A DNA stretch of 64,000 nucleotides from Craterostigma plantagineum. Taxonomy: Eukaryota > Streptophyta > Magnoliopsida > Lamiales > Linderniaceae. The position numbers and the translations under genes were made by a program. The DNA lies in contig JAPQWV010001594.1 in the NCBI GenBank assembly GCA_027422505.1, positions 1 to 64,000 of the forward strand, in the 5' to 3' direction. Below, piece by piece: positions 37,383 to 49,050 of this stretch. The notes beneath the pieces are model-generated. The model worked only from the letters and a program-made list of their open reading frames with translations, was not told the origin of the DNA and made no database searches. The first letter of the stretch is position 1. Every line of letters starts with the position of its first letter.

Positions 37383-38729
37383 TGATAAGTTAGGATTTTA
37401 CGTCCATAAAAGCGCATTTCCGATCGTTATTTATCAAATATTCCCTCGAATATCCTATATATATTTATGCTTAAATTTATTTTCAATATATGATCGTTAT
37501 TATCAACAAAGGGAAAATATGTGCACTTTTGGAACGATTTGAATCTTAGGGGGTCCTTTTGCATTTTTTACATTATTTGGGACAATCCTGCAATCTACCA
37601 AAACTTCCTATTCTTTTGGCAGCTATGACGTGAAGAGCATTAAGGAGAGATTCTTTTGTAAGACCAAGAATAGAAAATAAATCTCTGCCATGTGGCAATT
37701 CAAACTTTGAATAAGCAAAGATATGCAAAAAGATTCGTACCATCAAGATCCTAAGTGGAAGTCGGTTCTTTTCCTATTCTATTTAAAGGGGACGTATGCG
37801 CCTGAAAATAAAGGAGCGAAGAATAATAAGAGGTACCGACGGCTGAAATAAAAGCAGATTATCGACGGCTGTGAGAACGAGGGCCAAGAGCGAGACAAGT
37901 CGAGCACCGAAAAAGGGCGAATTTCTTACCTTTTAATATTTCTTTTTCGACAATGTTTTCTTTTGATTCGTTGTCGTTTTCGTATAATATGCTAGCTTAA
38001 TTTCTCTTGTGATTGAGGCCGTGTGAGGCCGGATTATGACTACATATTAATGTAATTATTATTTTATTTAATCATATGATTTAAGTTACGTATTCCATGT
38101 TTGTGCTTCATATGCGTACGTGTGATTGGCCTCCATGCGTATGATTATTGATTGGTTTATGAGACGGATTAAGTGATTAGATCGATTAGAACAAAACATT
38201 GATACCACTACGTAAAACTGACCAGAGATGGAACTCGGTTTCGTATGTGTGGTTTCCGATAATTTAGGCGCCGAAGCGTCTAAACTCGGGGAATTTCATT
38301 AAGATCAAATGCACGTATAGGAACTACAGTCATATAGACATATAGTTGATTGGTTCTCTATTTACGTAGGGTTGCTATTGCGGGACAAACGAGTAGCACG
38401 TATCTTAGGAAATTCTACCTTGACTATAATTCATGTTGATTAGATAGATTATATTGCATGAAGATGTAGGAGTAATTTGTGCCGAGCATGTGTCTTGATC
38501 ACGTTGTCGTCAACTGCTTTATCCTTATTTATTTTATTTGCGATTATTTTATATGCATTTTTTACATTGTTTATCAAATCATCAAAACTATAAAAATTCC
38601 ATCAGTCTAAATTAAAATTAGGAATATTTTCTGAGAATTAATCGAGCTGTCTTCGTGGATCGATACTCAGACTTCGTCCGTTTTACTACTTGCACGACCT
38701 AGTACACTTGCTAGTATTTGAGCGTGTCA
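37383..38729 (+). mobile_element. Athila/Tat-like solo LTR, 1347 bp, TSD TCGAG
   Basis: Starts TGATAAGTTAGGATTTTACG and ends TTTGAGCGTGTCA. The flanks are the perfect 5-bp repeat TCGAG (37378-37382 and 38730-38734). The last 80 bases (GTGGATCGATACTCAGAC, CCTAGTACACTTGCTAG) match the U5 ends of Athila/Tat Gypsy elements. A TATA-like CTATTTAAAGGGG is at about 37779. No internal region or second LTR exists, so it formed by LTR-LTR recombination. Confidence 0.9.
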
Positions 38730-39299
38730 TCGAGTGGTAGGTTCTTTTTGACTATTTTTTTGTGTGTTGGGCATTCCTCGTGTGCGTTTTCCACCTTCTT
38801 TGGTCTCTTTTTCTTTTTCGTCTTTTTCTCCCCCTCATTTTCTCTTTTGAATATCCTCTGAAGATTTAGTCAGTCGGTTGAAGGCTCAAATGGGTGTCAA
38901 ATGAAGAAAAGGTATTCGGAGAAGTCTCAAAATGGATGACTAAAGGCTATTTTAAATGATAGAAATATTTGTATGGCCGAGTGAGGAATTTCCTAAGTGC
39001 CCTAATCATTTTCCCAACCATCTAACGCAAGGCGAGTATGAGGCCAAGAATCACTAGTTAAGGCAAGCAATTGATGTGTGACTCGTTCGAGATAAATCCT
39101 TAGAAAGAAAATAAACGGCTAGAATCCTCATGTAAAGTGACTTTTCATCTAGTGAAGCAAACTAATGACCTTTAGATACAAGAATGCGACTTATACTGAC
39201 AAAATTAAGCACGCATTTGTGACTTGATCAACGCATCATATGAATATCTTCATCCCCCTCATATTATAGGTAATGTTCTCGGATTTTATTATTAATTAT

Positions 39300-39650
39300 T
39301 GTTAGGTCCTACGATTAACAACTCTATGATCCTAGGCAGGAATTCAAAGTAATTCGACGATTATGATGATCAATGAGGTTCGATCGAAAAACTCAAATGT
39401 AGAGCGTGAGAGAGACTTCGAGTAGAGTGAGAAAGTTACTGTTGTTTGTCTCTATAGAAATTGAATTGCAAGCCTTTCGGATCAATTTTCAGAACTTTCT
39501 CTATTCATCTCATATTCTTTACATGTATTTATACCAAACAAGCTTGGTATAAATATCAAACTAGTCCTAATCTAAGGACTACTATACAAAACGCCCCAAG
39601 TTACAAGAACGACTAATGAAATCAAGCACAGTTGGAAATAGTATCCTACA
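39300..39650 (-). mobile_element. 3' LTR of the minus-strand Sire-like copy, 351 bp
   Basis: Read on the minus strand it begins TGTAGGATACTATTTCC and ends GTAGGACCTAACA. Directly upstream is CACAAAGGGGAAAAA, the polypurine tract. TATA box GGTATAAATACATG lies at about 39520-39533. It pairs with the equally long LTR at 50373-50723. Confidence 0.9.
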
Positions 39651-40980
39651 TTTTTCCCCTTTGTGCTTGATTGCGTCTCCGCGCTGTTCGTCCTTGTCGG
39701 ACGTAGTATGATCTGCGCAAGCCCAGCGAATGCTCATAGTCTCTAACCGTTTTCCTGAGCTTCAGGCGCTCCTCGATGTCATCCAGCAATTCCATTAGGA
39801 GCGGTTGTTCACTCACGAACCGGTGGATCCTCAACATCGTGTCTTGGTTGATCTCTTCCAACCTCTGCTCGATGTTTCTCCTGACGACTTTGAGCGTTCC
39901 GTCAAAAAACTTATGAATCTCTGTCTTCAGCATCAGCCTAGTCTTCTTGGCAATTGGATTGTTGTAGGTGATGCCTAGGACCGAGCTGATGTGAATATGA
40001 TTGCTTGGAAGCCCTTCGATCTCAGGTCCTCTGTTGAGTGGTTCGGCCATGTTGACCTTCTTCATATTGCTCTCCAGAGCCATCTGAAGGTCGTGCGCGG
40101 TGAAGTACTTGACTTGTCGCATCATGAACCGGTAGAGCCCTTCGAGGCCTTTTTTCTTGATGAAGCCCTGAAGACCTTTGTACTTCTCCACGTACAACTG
40201 ATAAAGGTGATATACTTCATCGGCGGGGAGGTACGGCAGGTCGCTCTCGCTCAGTTCCTCTCGGGTTTTGTCCACTCGCTCTATAACATAGTGAGGTGTT
40301 GGAAGTCTTCCTTTGGCACAATAGACACTGAGGAGTTGGCAAATTGGGGAGAGTTCCTTGAAATGACTCTTCGGTCGATTCTTTGGGATCCCCAGCCTTA
40401 CGTCCGGTCCTAGTTGGGTCAGCATCCATAGATACGTCATTCTCTTCTGCTGATCCCAGTGAGAGATCCCTCTTAGCTCGAACTCATCTGGCTTCTTGAC
40501 TCTATTCGGTGACCTCCAACTATTTTCCCTGACTTCTTCTAGGAAGGGTATCTCTATTATGATGTTTTCCCACGACGTGTCGATCCGAACGGTCCCTGGC
40601 ATCTCTCTGGTAGGGTACACTGCTCGTTGTGCGATCAACTCTGGTAGTCTTGGGATGTCTCTTTGATAATCTTCACCTTCCAGAAGTTCGTCGTCTTCTA
40701 TGATAATGAGGTCAACGGATGCTTGTTGTAAGAAGTGGCGGACGTCCTGAAGCCGTCGTCTCTGATGCTCCTCGGGCATGGAATGGGTCATCCACTGTCC
40801 TTCGAAGATATATTTATCTAGGACCTCGTGTGGATTGACGCCATGTCCTGAGGGGCCCGGTTGGTCTGGAGCGACTGAGGGAGTTGCTTGGGTAGCAGCT
40901 AGGGCCACGAGCATTGCAGCACTTGCTTCTTCTTCCGGAAGCAAGGGGCTTGAGTAGATCGGCGGTGTAGGCGGAGGCGT
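39646..40980 (-). pseudogene. Sire-like extra ORF C, near-intact (start codon lost)
   Basis: Open for about 444 codons on the minus strand. The expected start, ATG in the plus-strand copy (MPPPTPPIYSSPLLPEEE), is ACG here (40978-40980); otherwise the frame is intact. It has an Ala-rich N-terminus (EEEASAAMLVALAATQATPS), an acidic part, then a conserved block (GISHWDQQKRMTYLWMLTQL). A helical C-terminal half follows (HLYQLYVEKYKGLQGF, RNIEQRLEEINQDTMLRIHR) with a basic tail. The stop TAG is formed by the first bases of the LTR. I recognise no enzymatic motif, signal peptide or membrane segment. It sits where Sireviruses carry an env-like ORF. Homologous to 49051-50377. Confidence 0.75.
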
Positions 40981-41029
40981 CCGAAGGGTAAAGGTAGGTG
41001 GGTCGTTATATGGTATAGTGGCTGTGCGG

Positions 41030-43006
41030 TGCGTGGTGTGGGTGGTTTGGGTTTGGGTTAGGGTTTGGGTGCACCAGCTCCAGCGCTTGTCTGCGTAGCG
41101 CCCGAGCCTTGTCCTTAGCCAGATGTAGATGTCCTCGGCCTCTTCTCCCCCTCATGATGGTCCCAGTCGTTCAGGATCGTCATGTCTACGCCGTGAGTGG
41201 GAGCTTTGGCCTCGGCAAGTGTTCGTCGGTGGCTCGGGGTGATCCACCAATCACCGATAGAGGGATTCTTCTTGAGGCGATTGGATGGAAAGGCCTATCA
41301 AACGGGCGAGGAGTATGTCATGGAGCTCGGTGATGGGCATTGTGTATGGGTTGATGAGGATGGAGGAAGTGGCTAAAGGGTCGGTGGGTGTGGGTTGTGG
41401 AGGTGTGGGGTTGGTTTGTGACGAAGGCCCTTCTGAGACAGGTGCTTGCCCGGTATCTCTTCGGGATGTCTCGATGGCTTGTAGTACTCTCTCCGTGATC
41501 TTGTCTTCCATTGACTGTATGGCGGAAGAGAGAGCGGCCTGAAACTGCTCGTTCGTCACAAAGGGTGCGGACGCCTCTGTGGATGGTCCAGGACGACTGA
41601 TGTCGCCTGTTATCAACCCTTGAGTAGCCACCGACTCTGCGGGTTGGCTCACAGTCACTTGAGGTTGTGACTGTATGAGACTTCCACCCGATCCTCGAGT
41701 CGAATTTTGAAGATTCGCCTCTATGGGTGTTATGGCAGGCTCAGGTTGCGCCTGCAAACCAGACACCACGAGAGTAGGTTGTGGCTCAAGATTGAGCAAT
41801 GAAGTGCCAGCAACACTTGTCGATGTGGTCAGCGTAGTATCTGGTGCGGTGGTGACGGTCGGGAAGAGGGACTCCAGCTGAATGCTAAGTCTTCTGGGAG
41901 TCCTCCTTATCAGGCTAATTTCCTCGTCAGACTCTTGTGTCAGACGGGGTGGCGGTGTTAGGAGTAAGGTCTTGATCGACTTTCTCCAATGCCTGATCCG
42001 TCACCAGTGGAAGAGAGGTTTGCCCCAATTCGACCTCGGGCTGTGCTTCTGTTTGAAGAACCTCCTCAACGGTTTCTTCGAGCACGCCAACATGTATGGG
42101 CACTTCCACTTGGTATTCGTGTGCAGGAGCCTCGAGCGCCATCTCGGTAGCCACGACGTCTATCAAAGTATCTTCTACGTCGGGCATTGGTTCTTCGACC
42201 AAGGGAGACTCCTGTTGAAGCTCCTGAGTGACAACATCGATCATCGTGGCGTCAGGGCTTGGCTGGTGTTCCGGTTTGGGAGGGCTCACATGGTAATCTG
42301 TCGGGGGCCCTCTGATCATTTGCTCTGTTAAGTTGTGTTCCCGACAAAATCTTTGATACTCAGCTCCCGCGGGGTCGGCGAGCCTGAGTAGGTTGAGCGG
42401 AATCGGCATCGACGGTTGGTCTAGGTCCGTGAGCCGTGGGTTGTGGAAGAACTTTAGCCTTGGCAGCTGATAGTTTCCACCGGGAGGTAACTGGGGGATG
42501 TTCTCCGCATGTAACTCCATGAACTCCCTGATGATCACGTTGAACCATCGAGCATAGGGCACGTAGAAAGCGAGGTGTGCGAAGTCGTAGTTTCTGGCGA
42601 AAGCGAGACCGTGCTTGGGTGATAGACACTTGTTCACTATCCCGAATGTCTTCCAAGGGTGAGGGATACCGATGCTCTGGACCTGAGCTAATTTTGTGAG
42701 TTGCGGTTGATATCCCATTTGCATGAAGTCGTGGACCATCTCTGCGTCCGACGGGAGCGGGTCATAGTTGTTGCTTTGGGGCAAGTCCAATATCATGCCG
42801 AACTGGTTCTTGCTCATATGAATATGCCGCGCCCCGATTCTCGTCGTGAAGGAGAATGTCCCATTTGCTACAACTCCTTGTATGAATTGCTGGAGATAGA
42901 CCATCGGCACTGAGGCGGTGACCGTCAACGCGTGCCAGATGGGGTGGCCTCGCAAGATAGATACGATGATCTCAGATACGATGATCTCTTCCGGGCCACT
43001 GTTCAT
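41030..43006 (-). pseudogene. Sire-like extra ORF A-B, frameshifted copy
   Basis: ORF A is open at 41927-43006 (359 aa). An N-terminal domain has PIWHALTVTASVPMVYLQQF, MSKNQFGMILDLP and PHPWKTFGIVNKCL. An acidic, Glu/Val-rich tail with internal repeats follows (TMIDVVTQELQQE and [26 protein letters not shown]). A shift near 41930 leads into part B (41251-41799), which is Pro/Gln/Ser-rich (LNLEPQP, SQPQVTVSQP) with one helix (NEQFQAALSSAIQSMEDKI). A second shift near 41250 precedes the basic end. The plus-strand copy shows that A and B form one frame. Two in-frame deletions relative to 33420-34031 remove parts of the A domain. Unknown function. Confidence 0.72.
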
Positions 43007-46000
43007 GCCGAGAAATTTTTCACTCTATAAAATTGGATTTCAAATTGATTTTCGATGCATTGATTTCAATTGAAATGTTTCCGTGTAATTTTTCGATCGA
43101 GAAATTTTATTCGCTAATGTTCGCTACAGTGTAAAAGACTTAGAGAAAAATTTTCTAAGTGTTGAAGTTGAAATCTAGACTGTAGTCGATCAATTTTACG
43201 ATCGAGAAAAATTCCGTGTAAATTTACGATCGAGAAATTATTTCTCAGTTAAATTTACTGTCGAGAAATTTTCTTCGCTTGAATAAAATTTTTCGACTTG
43301 AAATTTGTCGAGCGGAATGTGATTTTCGATTGTAAGTAAAATTTTTCGCTGCGAAATATTTTTATCGAGAAATTAGTCAACGAAAGACTAAGTCAATCGT
43401 CAAGAGATTTTCGATCAATTAAATCCTAAGCGGCGAATTTTACGATTGAAAATTTAGGCGTTGAAAAATTAATTTTTCGCTGCTAAATTTTTGCGACCAA
43501 ATTGAAATTAAATTGAAAATTCTATTTTGCGATAATAAGTTTTTCGTTCGATTAAATTTGCATCTTAATTATCTAATCAGTGCTTAAGTTTTTCGCTCAC
43601 AAAAATCCTAATTAGATTTCTCGATGGTAAGTAATTTTTCGGGCAAAATCTTATATCTTAGCGACTAAATCAGAATTTTAACGATCGAAAACTAATTCAA
43701 TACAAACAGTATCTCAATTAAATTGGAATTCAAATTAAGACTGTTTGCAATCGAAAAAGTTCTTCGATGGCTTCAAACATTCAAAGCCCTATTTCATCCA
43801 GACTTAAATTTCAGTAGAAGATTCAGATTTTTCGGTGATTCATTCTACCAGATTCACAGAGAATATCGAAACTATCTTAAGCGCAGGCATTAAACTCAGA
43901 TATAACACAAAATCAAGCCTAAATCACTATGAAATAGTTCCGTTTTTCTCATTTTTGAAGAACAGTCGAAAATCTTCTCCAAAACATGCGAAAACTTCAG
44001 AATGTAGATGCTAACAAATGGAAACCACACGCAAATGTTAAAAGAATCTCATTTCTACCTTAAACAGATAGTTTGGAGTTGAAAATCGAAAGATATTTTG
44101 AGAAATTTAATCTGTCTGTGAAAGTTTTTCGCGAGAGAATTTTTTGCGATTAGGGTTGCGTGAGAAAAAGTTTTTCGACTTAGAAAAAGTGAACTTTTAA
44201 TACTCGCTGTAAATCAATGTTGGGTTTGCGATTGGACGTTTTGCGATTAAATGGATTAGGCTCATTACTATTTGCGCTCGAGAAACTTTTGATTCGAAAA
44301 TTGCTTCTCAATTCAAATTTTTCGATCGCAAATTATCACGGCCAATCAAAATCGTTTCCAACACTGTTTACGATCGAGAAACTTATGATCGTGAATTAAG
44401 TCTTCTATCTAGTTTCTCGATTGTGAGTACTTCTAAAATGTTCAGATTGACCCCTATTTCAAATAAAATCACTTTGTAAGGCTCCCCCTTAGAATTGAAG
44501 TAAATGCAATTAACTCTCTGTATTTTTAGTGTAGTAACTTCATGATTCCCTGGCAGAAATTAAAAACCTGTACCACTTAGAAAGAATATGTTAGAAATAA
44601 TGGAGTTAATCAACAATTATTTTAGGCATGAAATATATGGTCTGTGACTAGCTCCTTTCTTTGTAGTGTCGACGTTTTGCTCTGTAAATTTGATTGAAGG
44701 AATCTGAGACACTTAGAGAAAAACGTCAAGAATTTTTGAAGCTAATGTACGATTTTTATATTTGCTTACCCTCAAATAATGTGCAAGAATTGACTAAATA
44801 TGCAAGCATTTGAGATCAATTCAAGTCACGAGCATATAATACACAAATTTACTAAGTAAGCACGTATACATGATCCCTGAAAACATGTACTTAAGATATT
44901 GTGTGAGGGTTAGAGCATAGAAGAATTTATCGCATTTAAACAATTCAATACCAATGCAATCTTTAATTGCATTTAGAATGTGCGATACACTAAAGAAATT
45001 CGCATTTATTCAATTCAACGCATATGAAGCATAACATTTCATGTCAAAATATGCGAATTTTTTTTTTAAATTAATAATAATTTTTTTTCGTATAGTACTA
45101 TTATTATAGTAAGGGGTCAGATTATTTTGCTTCGATCAATCGTCACACCTAAAATTTTACGAGACATTTGAAAGAGGAAAATGACGTCAAGTCATGTCGT
45201 CAAACTATAGTCCTTAGTTCATAGACTGGTCCATTTTGACAACTCTCACTAGGTTCGCTCTTGCACTCAATAATTTCTAACTTGGGATTTTTATATTTAT
45301 ATCAAGTCAACACAAGCAATTTTAAGTCAATTTACCTATGATCGAGACCTTTTTTAATCATTTCACCTAAGCGAGAGATCGTCGATTGGAATCAAAGGGT
45401 TGTACGGGTTATAGTTTGGCTAGGACTTAGAAGGGAAGGAATTTGGGAAAGTGAGCTTATCTCTTCGTCATCTTCCATTTCTACGTCCGTCTCCTTTTTT
45501 TTTCGGCGTCTTTCTTCTTTTCAATCTGTTCTCCCTCCTTTTCTTTTAAGAACTATCCCTTTTTATGCTATGCTCAAGCTGAAGCTCCGCTTCTCCACGA
45601 GGCTATAGGAGATTATCGTAGGCGAAGTTCTTCTTGTGGGTTCTCGGGCCGATATCGCGCTCCTCTTCTCTTAATCCCTAGAGAGGTTTCAGAGATTATC
45701 TATATGGAAAAGTTCATAGTTATGGAATTCGTACCCGAGGCTGCGCTCCTCTTCTCGTTTCCCGATATGACCGGATTGTCGATGGAGAAGTTCACTTCGT
45801 GGTGCTCCTCTTCCAGCCGTTCTGACGAGCGTACAAGATTATCGTTGGAGAAGTTCACAGCAGGATCCATGCCACCTTCTAAGAGAGAGTCGGGAAGCAG
45901 GTTCCTTTGGTCTGATTTTTGCACGTTGAGCAATGCCTTCAATTGTTATCATCCCTTTATTTCTTTTGTTTTCTCCCCCTTTTTCTCGTTTGAACAACCA

Positions 46001-46606
46001 TTCGAAGAGTATAGAATTCGGTTGAAGGCTTGGAATGGGTTTCAAAGGAAGAAAAGGACATCAGAGAAGGCTCAAAGTGGATGACTAAGGGCTAATGTGA
46101 GGGAAAATTATATAAGGCCGAGTGAGGAATATCCTAAGCGCCCTTATCATTTTCCCAACGATCTAAAGCAAAGTGAGTATGAAACCAAGAATCACTAGAT
46201 AAAACAAGTAATTGATGTGTGACTCACTCGAGAAATAGATCCAAAGTAAGAAAATGGAACAAGGCTCGAATCCTCACTTATGTAGAGTGACTTTGTGTCT
46301 AGTGGAACAATCTAATGACCTTTTAGACACAAGAATGCGACTTAGACTGACAATATTAAGCAATTAAATCGATCGCATGTAGGGGTAAAATTCTAAGTGA
46401 CTTTAGATCAAAGCATCCTAAAGGATTTCGTCATACCCCTTTATATTATATTTATTTTTATTTATTATTATATCACGCAAGATAAAGATAAATAAGCATG
46501 GAAAATACATAGAATAGAGCATGTGATAGCACAGAAGATCAGGTAATGCACATATTACGGAAGATTCAACATGCCTAATTTTCCGACAAGGAATTGGAAT
46601 CGTTTC
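43007..46606 (-). repeat. Sire-like long non-coding region between pol and ORF A
   Basis: 3.6 kb without a credible frame. 43100-44420 is thick with CGATCGAGAAA/TTTTCGATCG words. 45480-46080 is C/T-rich with repeated GAGAAGTTCAC and CTCCTCTTC units. It is collinear with the older copy at 34032-39299, so it is a genuine part of the element, not a later insertion. Confidence 0.75.
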
Positions 46607-47865
46607 TCATCCAAAGCCTTGGTGAAAATGTCGGCTAGTTGAAACTCTGTGTTCACAAAATACATATCTATTATGCCTTTTTTCTACGTGATCTTTGATA
46701 AAGTGGTATCTAATATCAATGTACTTCGTGCGTGAGTGATGAACAGGATTGCAAATAATACCGATGGCACTTTGACTATCACTATATATGGGTATATTAT
46801 TTAAATTGTACCCATAGTCGCGAAGTTGTGTCCGCATCCACAGCATCTGGGAGCAACAACTGGCGGCAGCCACGTATTCCGCTTCGGCCGTTGAAGTTGA
46901 CACATAGTTCTGCTTTTTGGATAACCAGCAGCCCAGCTTTTTGCCTAGAAATTGAGCGCCACCGGACGTGCTTTTCCTATCCATTTGGCAACCTGCATAA
47001 TCAGCGTCAGTGTAGCCAATAAGTTTGAAATTTGTACCCTTTGGATATCACAGTCCAAGGGTAGAAGTGCCCTTAAGGTAACGCAAGATCCTTTTAACCG
47101 CGAGCATATGGGATTCTTTGGGATCGGCTTGAAAACGGGCACATGAGCAGGTGACAAACATGATATCCGGCCAGCTCAAAGTGAGGTAGAGAAGAGATCC
47201 AATGATGCTTCGATATAGTGTGATGTCGACCGACTTGCCAGAGGGTCGGCATCCAACTTGCAGCTTGGTGACATAGGAGTGCTGAGAGGCTTGCTCGGGT
47301 CTTGATGGAATTTCTTCAGAATATCCTTGATGTATTTAGTCTGACTGATAAAAATCCCATCATCGAGTTGCCTGATTTGTAGTCCTAAGAACAGCATCTC
47401 CCATGTGACTCATCTCGAACTTGCTTTTCATTAGATCTCCGAACTTCGTGCACAGTCGCGGATTACTTGATCCGAAGATGATGTCGTTGACGTATACTTG
47501 AACGACCATCAGATCTTTGTCTTGCCATTTGATGAAGAGGGTTGTGTCTATCGTTCCTCGTATAAATCCAGACTTCACGAGGAAGTCACTCAGGACATCG
47601 TACCAAGCACGTGGGGCTTGTTTTAGTCCATAGAGAGCTTTGTCCAAGCGATAGACGTGATCGGGATGTTCTTGATCAATGAAACCTTCCGGCTGAGCGA
47701 CGTAGACTTCTTCTTTTAACACACCGTTGAGAAAGGCGGTTTTAACATCCATCAGATAGACTTTGAAGTCTTTGTGAGCCGCATAAGCCAGGAGAAGGCG
47801 GATAGCTTCGATTCGGGCAACAAGAGCGTATGTCTCGTCGTAGTCGATGCCTTCCTGATTCTGAC
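46607..47865 (-). pseudogene. Copia reverse transcriptase / RNase H, truncated
   Basis: The minus strand reads [56 protein letters not shown] and [16 protein letters not shown]. After a shift near 47390 come [20 protein letters not shown], then YRSIIGSLLYLTLSWPD, AVKRILRYLKGTSTLGL, and RNase H (MDRKSTSGGAQFLGKKLG, STAEAEYVAAASCCSQMLWM, SDSQSAIGIICNPVHHSRTK). The RT catalytic box is YVND instead of YVDD, a change that should abolish activity. Gag, protease, integrase and the start of RT are absent. The frame ends at about 47865, where the opposite-strand ORF A sequence begins. Confidence 0.9.
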
Positions 47866-47869
47866 ATAG

Positions 47870-49019
47870 ACGCCACGCTGATCGATGTTGTGGCTACTGA
47901 GTTGGAACAAGAGGCTCCAACAGAAGAATTTCAAGTGGAAGTGCCCGTACGTGTAGGCGTGCTCGAAGAAACCATTGAGGAGGTTCTTCAACCAGTAGCA
48001 CAGCCCGAGGTTGAAATAGGGCAAAGCTCTCTTCGACTGGTGACGGATCAGGCTCTAGGGGATAAGGTGACCCCACTCCTCACACAGCTACCCCATCCGA
48101 CACGGAGTCAGATGAGGAGATAAGCTTGATCAGACGGACTCCCAGACGACCTAGCATACAAATGGAGTCCCTCTTCCCGGCCGTCACCACCGCACTACAT
48201 ACCATACAGACCACTTCCACAAGTGTTGCTGGCACTTCTTCGCTCAATCTTGAGCCGCAACCTAATCCACCTGTGTCTGGTTCGCAGGCGCAACCCGAGC
48301 CTGCCATAACACCCATAGAGGCGATTCTTCTAGATTCGACTCGAGGATTGGGAGGGAGTCTCATACAGTCACAACCTCAAGTGACTGTGAGCCAAACTGA
48401 GGAGTCGGTGTCTACTCAAGGGTTGATAACAGGCGACATCAGTCGTCCTAGTACATCCAAGGAGGCGTCCGCACCATTTGTGACGAATGAGCAATTCCAG
48501 GCCGCTTTCTCCGCTGCTGTTCAATCGCTTGAAGAGAAAATAATGGAGAGAGTTCTTGCTGCCATAGAGACATCCCGCAGAGACACCGGGAAAGCACTTG
48601 TCTCCGAAGGCACCTCGTCACAGCCCAACCTCACACCTCCACAACCCACACCCACCGACCCTCTACATAACTCATCGATCCTCATCAACCCATATACCGT
48701 CCCAATCACCGAGCTCCACGACATCTTACTCGCCCGCCTGATCGGTCTCTCCATCCGGTCGCCTCACGAAGAATATCTTTATACGCGATTAGTGGATCAT
48801 CCTGAGCCACCGACTGAAACTTGTCGAGGCCAAAGCTCACACTCACGATGCAGACATGACGATCCTGACGATCAGGAGCATCATGAGGGGGAGAAGAGGC
48901 CACGGACATCTAAAAGTGGCCAAGGACAAGGCTTGCGCGCACGCAAACAAGCGCTGGAGCAGGTGAAACCCAAACCCAAACACAAATCACCCACATCACG
49001 CACCGCACCACCACTCTAA
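47870..49019 (+). pseudogene. Sire-like extra ORF A-B, plus-strand 5'-truncated copy
   Basis: Starts inside the acidic tail of A ([20 protein letters not shown]). After a small shift near 48065 it runs open through part B to 49019 (NLEPQPNPPVSGSQAQPEPA, NEQFQAAFSAAVQSLEEKIM, PYTVPITELHDILLARLIGL). The basic end is complete (GQGQGLRARKQALEQVKPK), stop after RTAPPL. This copy shows the true C-terminus of A-B and that C begins 31 bases later. Confidence 0.75.
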
Positions 49020-49050
49020 CCTATATAGACCCACCAACCTTTAACCTACG

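Larger units (their letters stand above)
34032..39299 (-). repeat. Old Sire-like copy, long non-coding region
   Basis: Collinear with 43007-46450, the non-coding stretch upstream of ORF A in the younger copy. Shared landmarks include ACTTAGAGAAA, CGATCAATTTTACGATCGAG, CCATTTTGACAACTCTCAC, GAGAAGTTCACTTC and GGCCGAGTGAGGAAT. Two younger insertions interrupt it (35783-36234 and 37383-38729). It ends at 39299, where the LTR of the younger copy starts. Confidence 0.82.
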
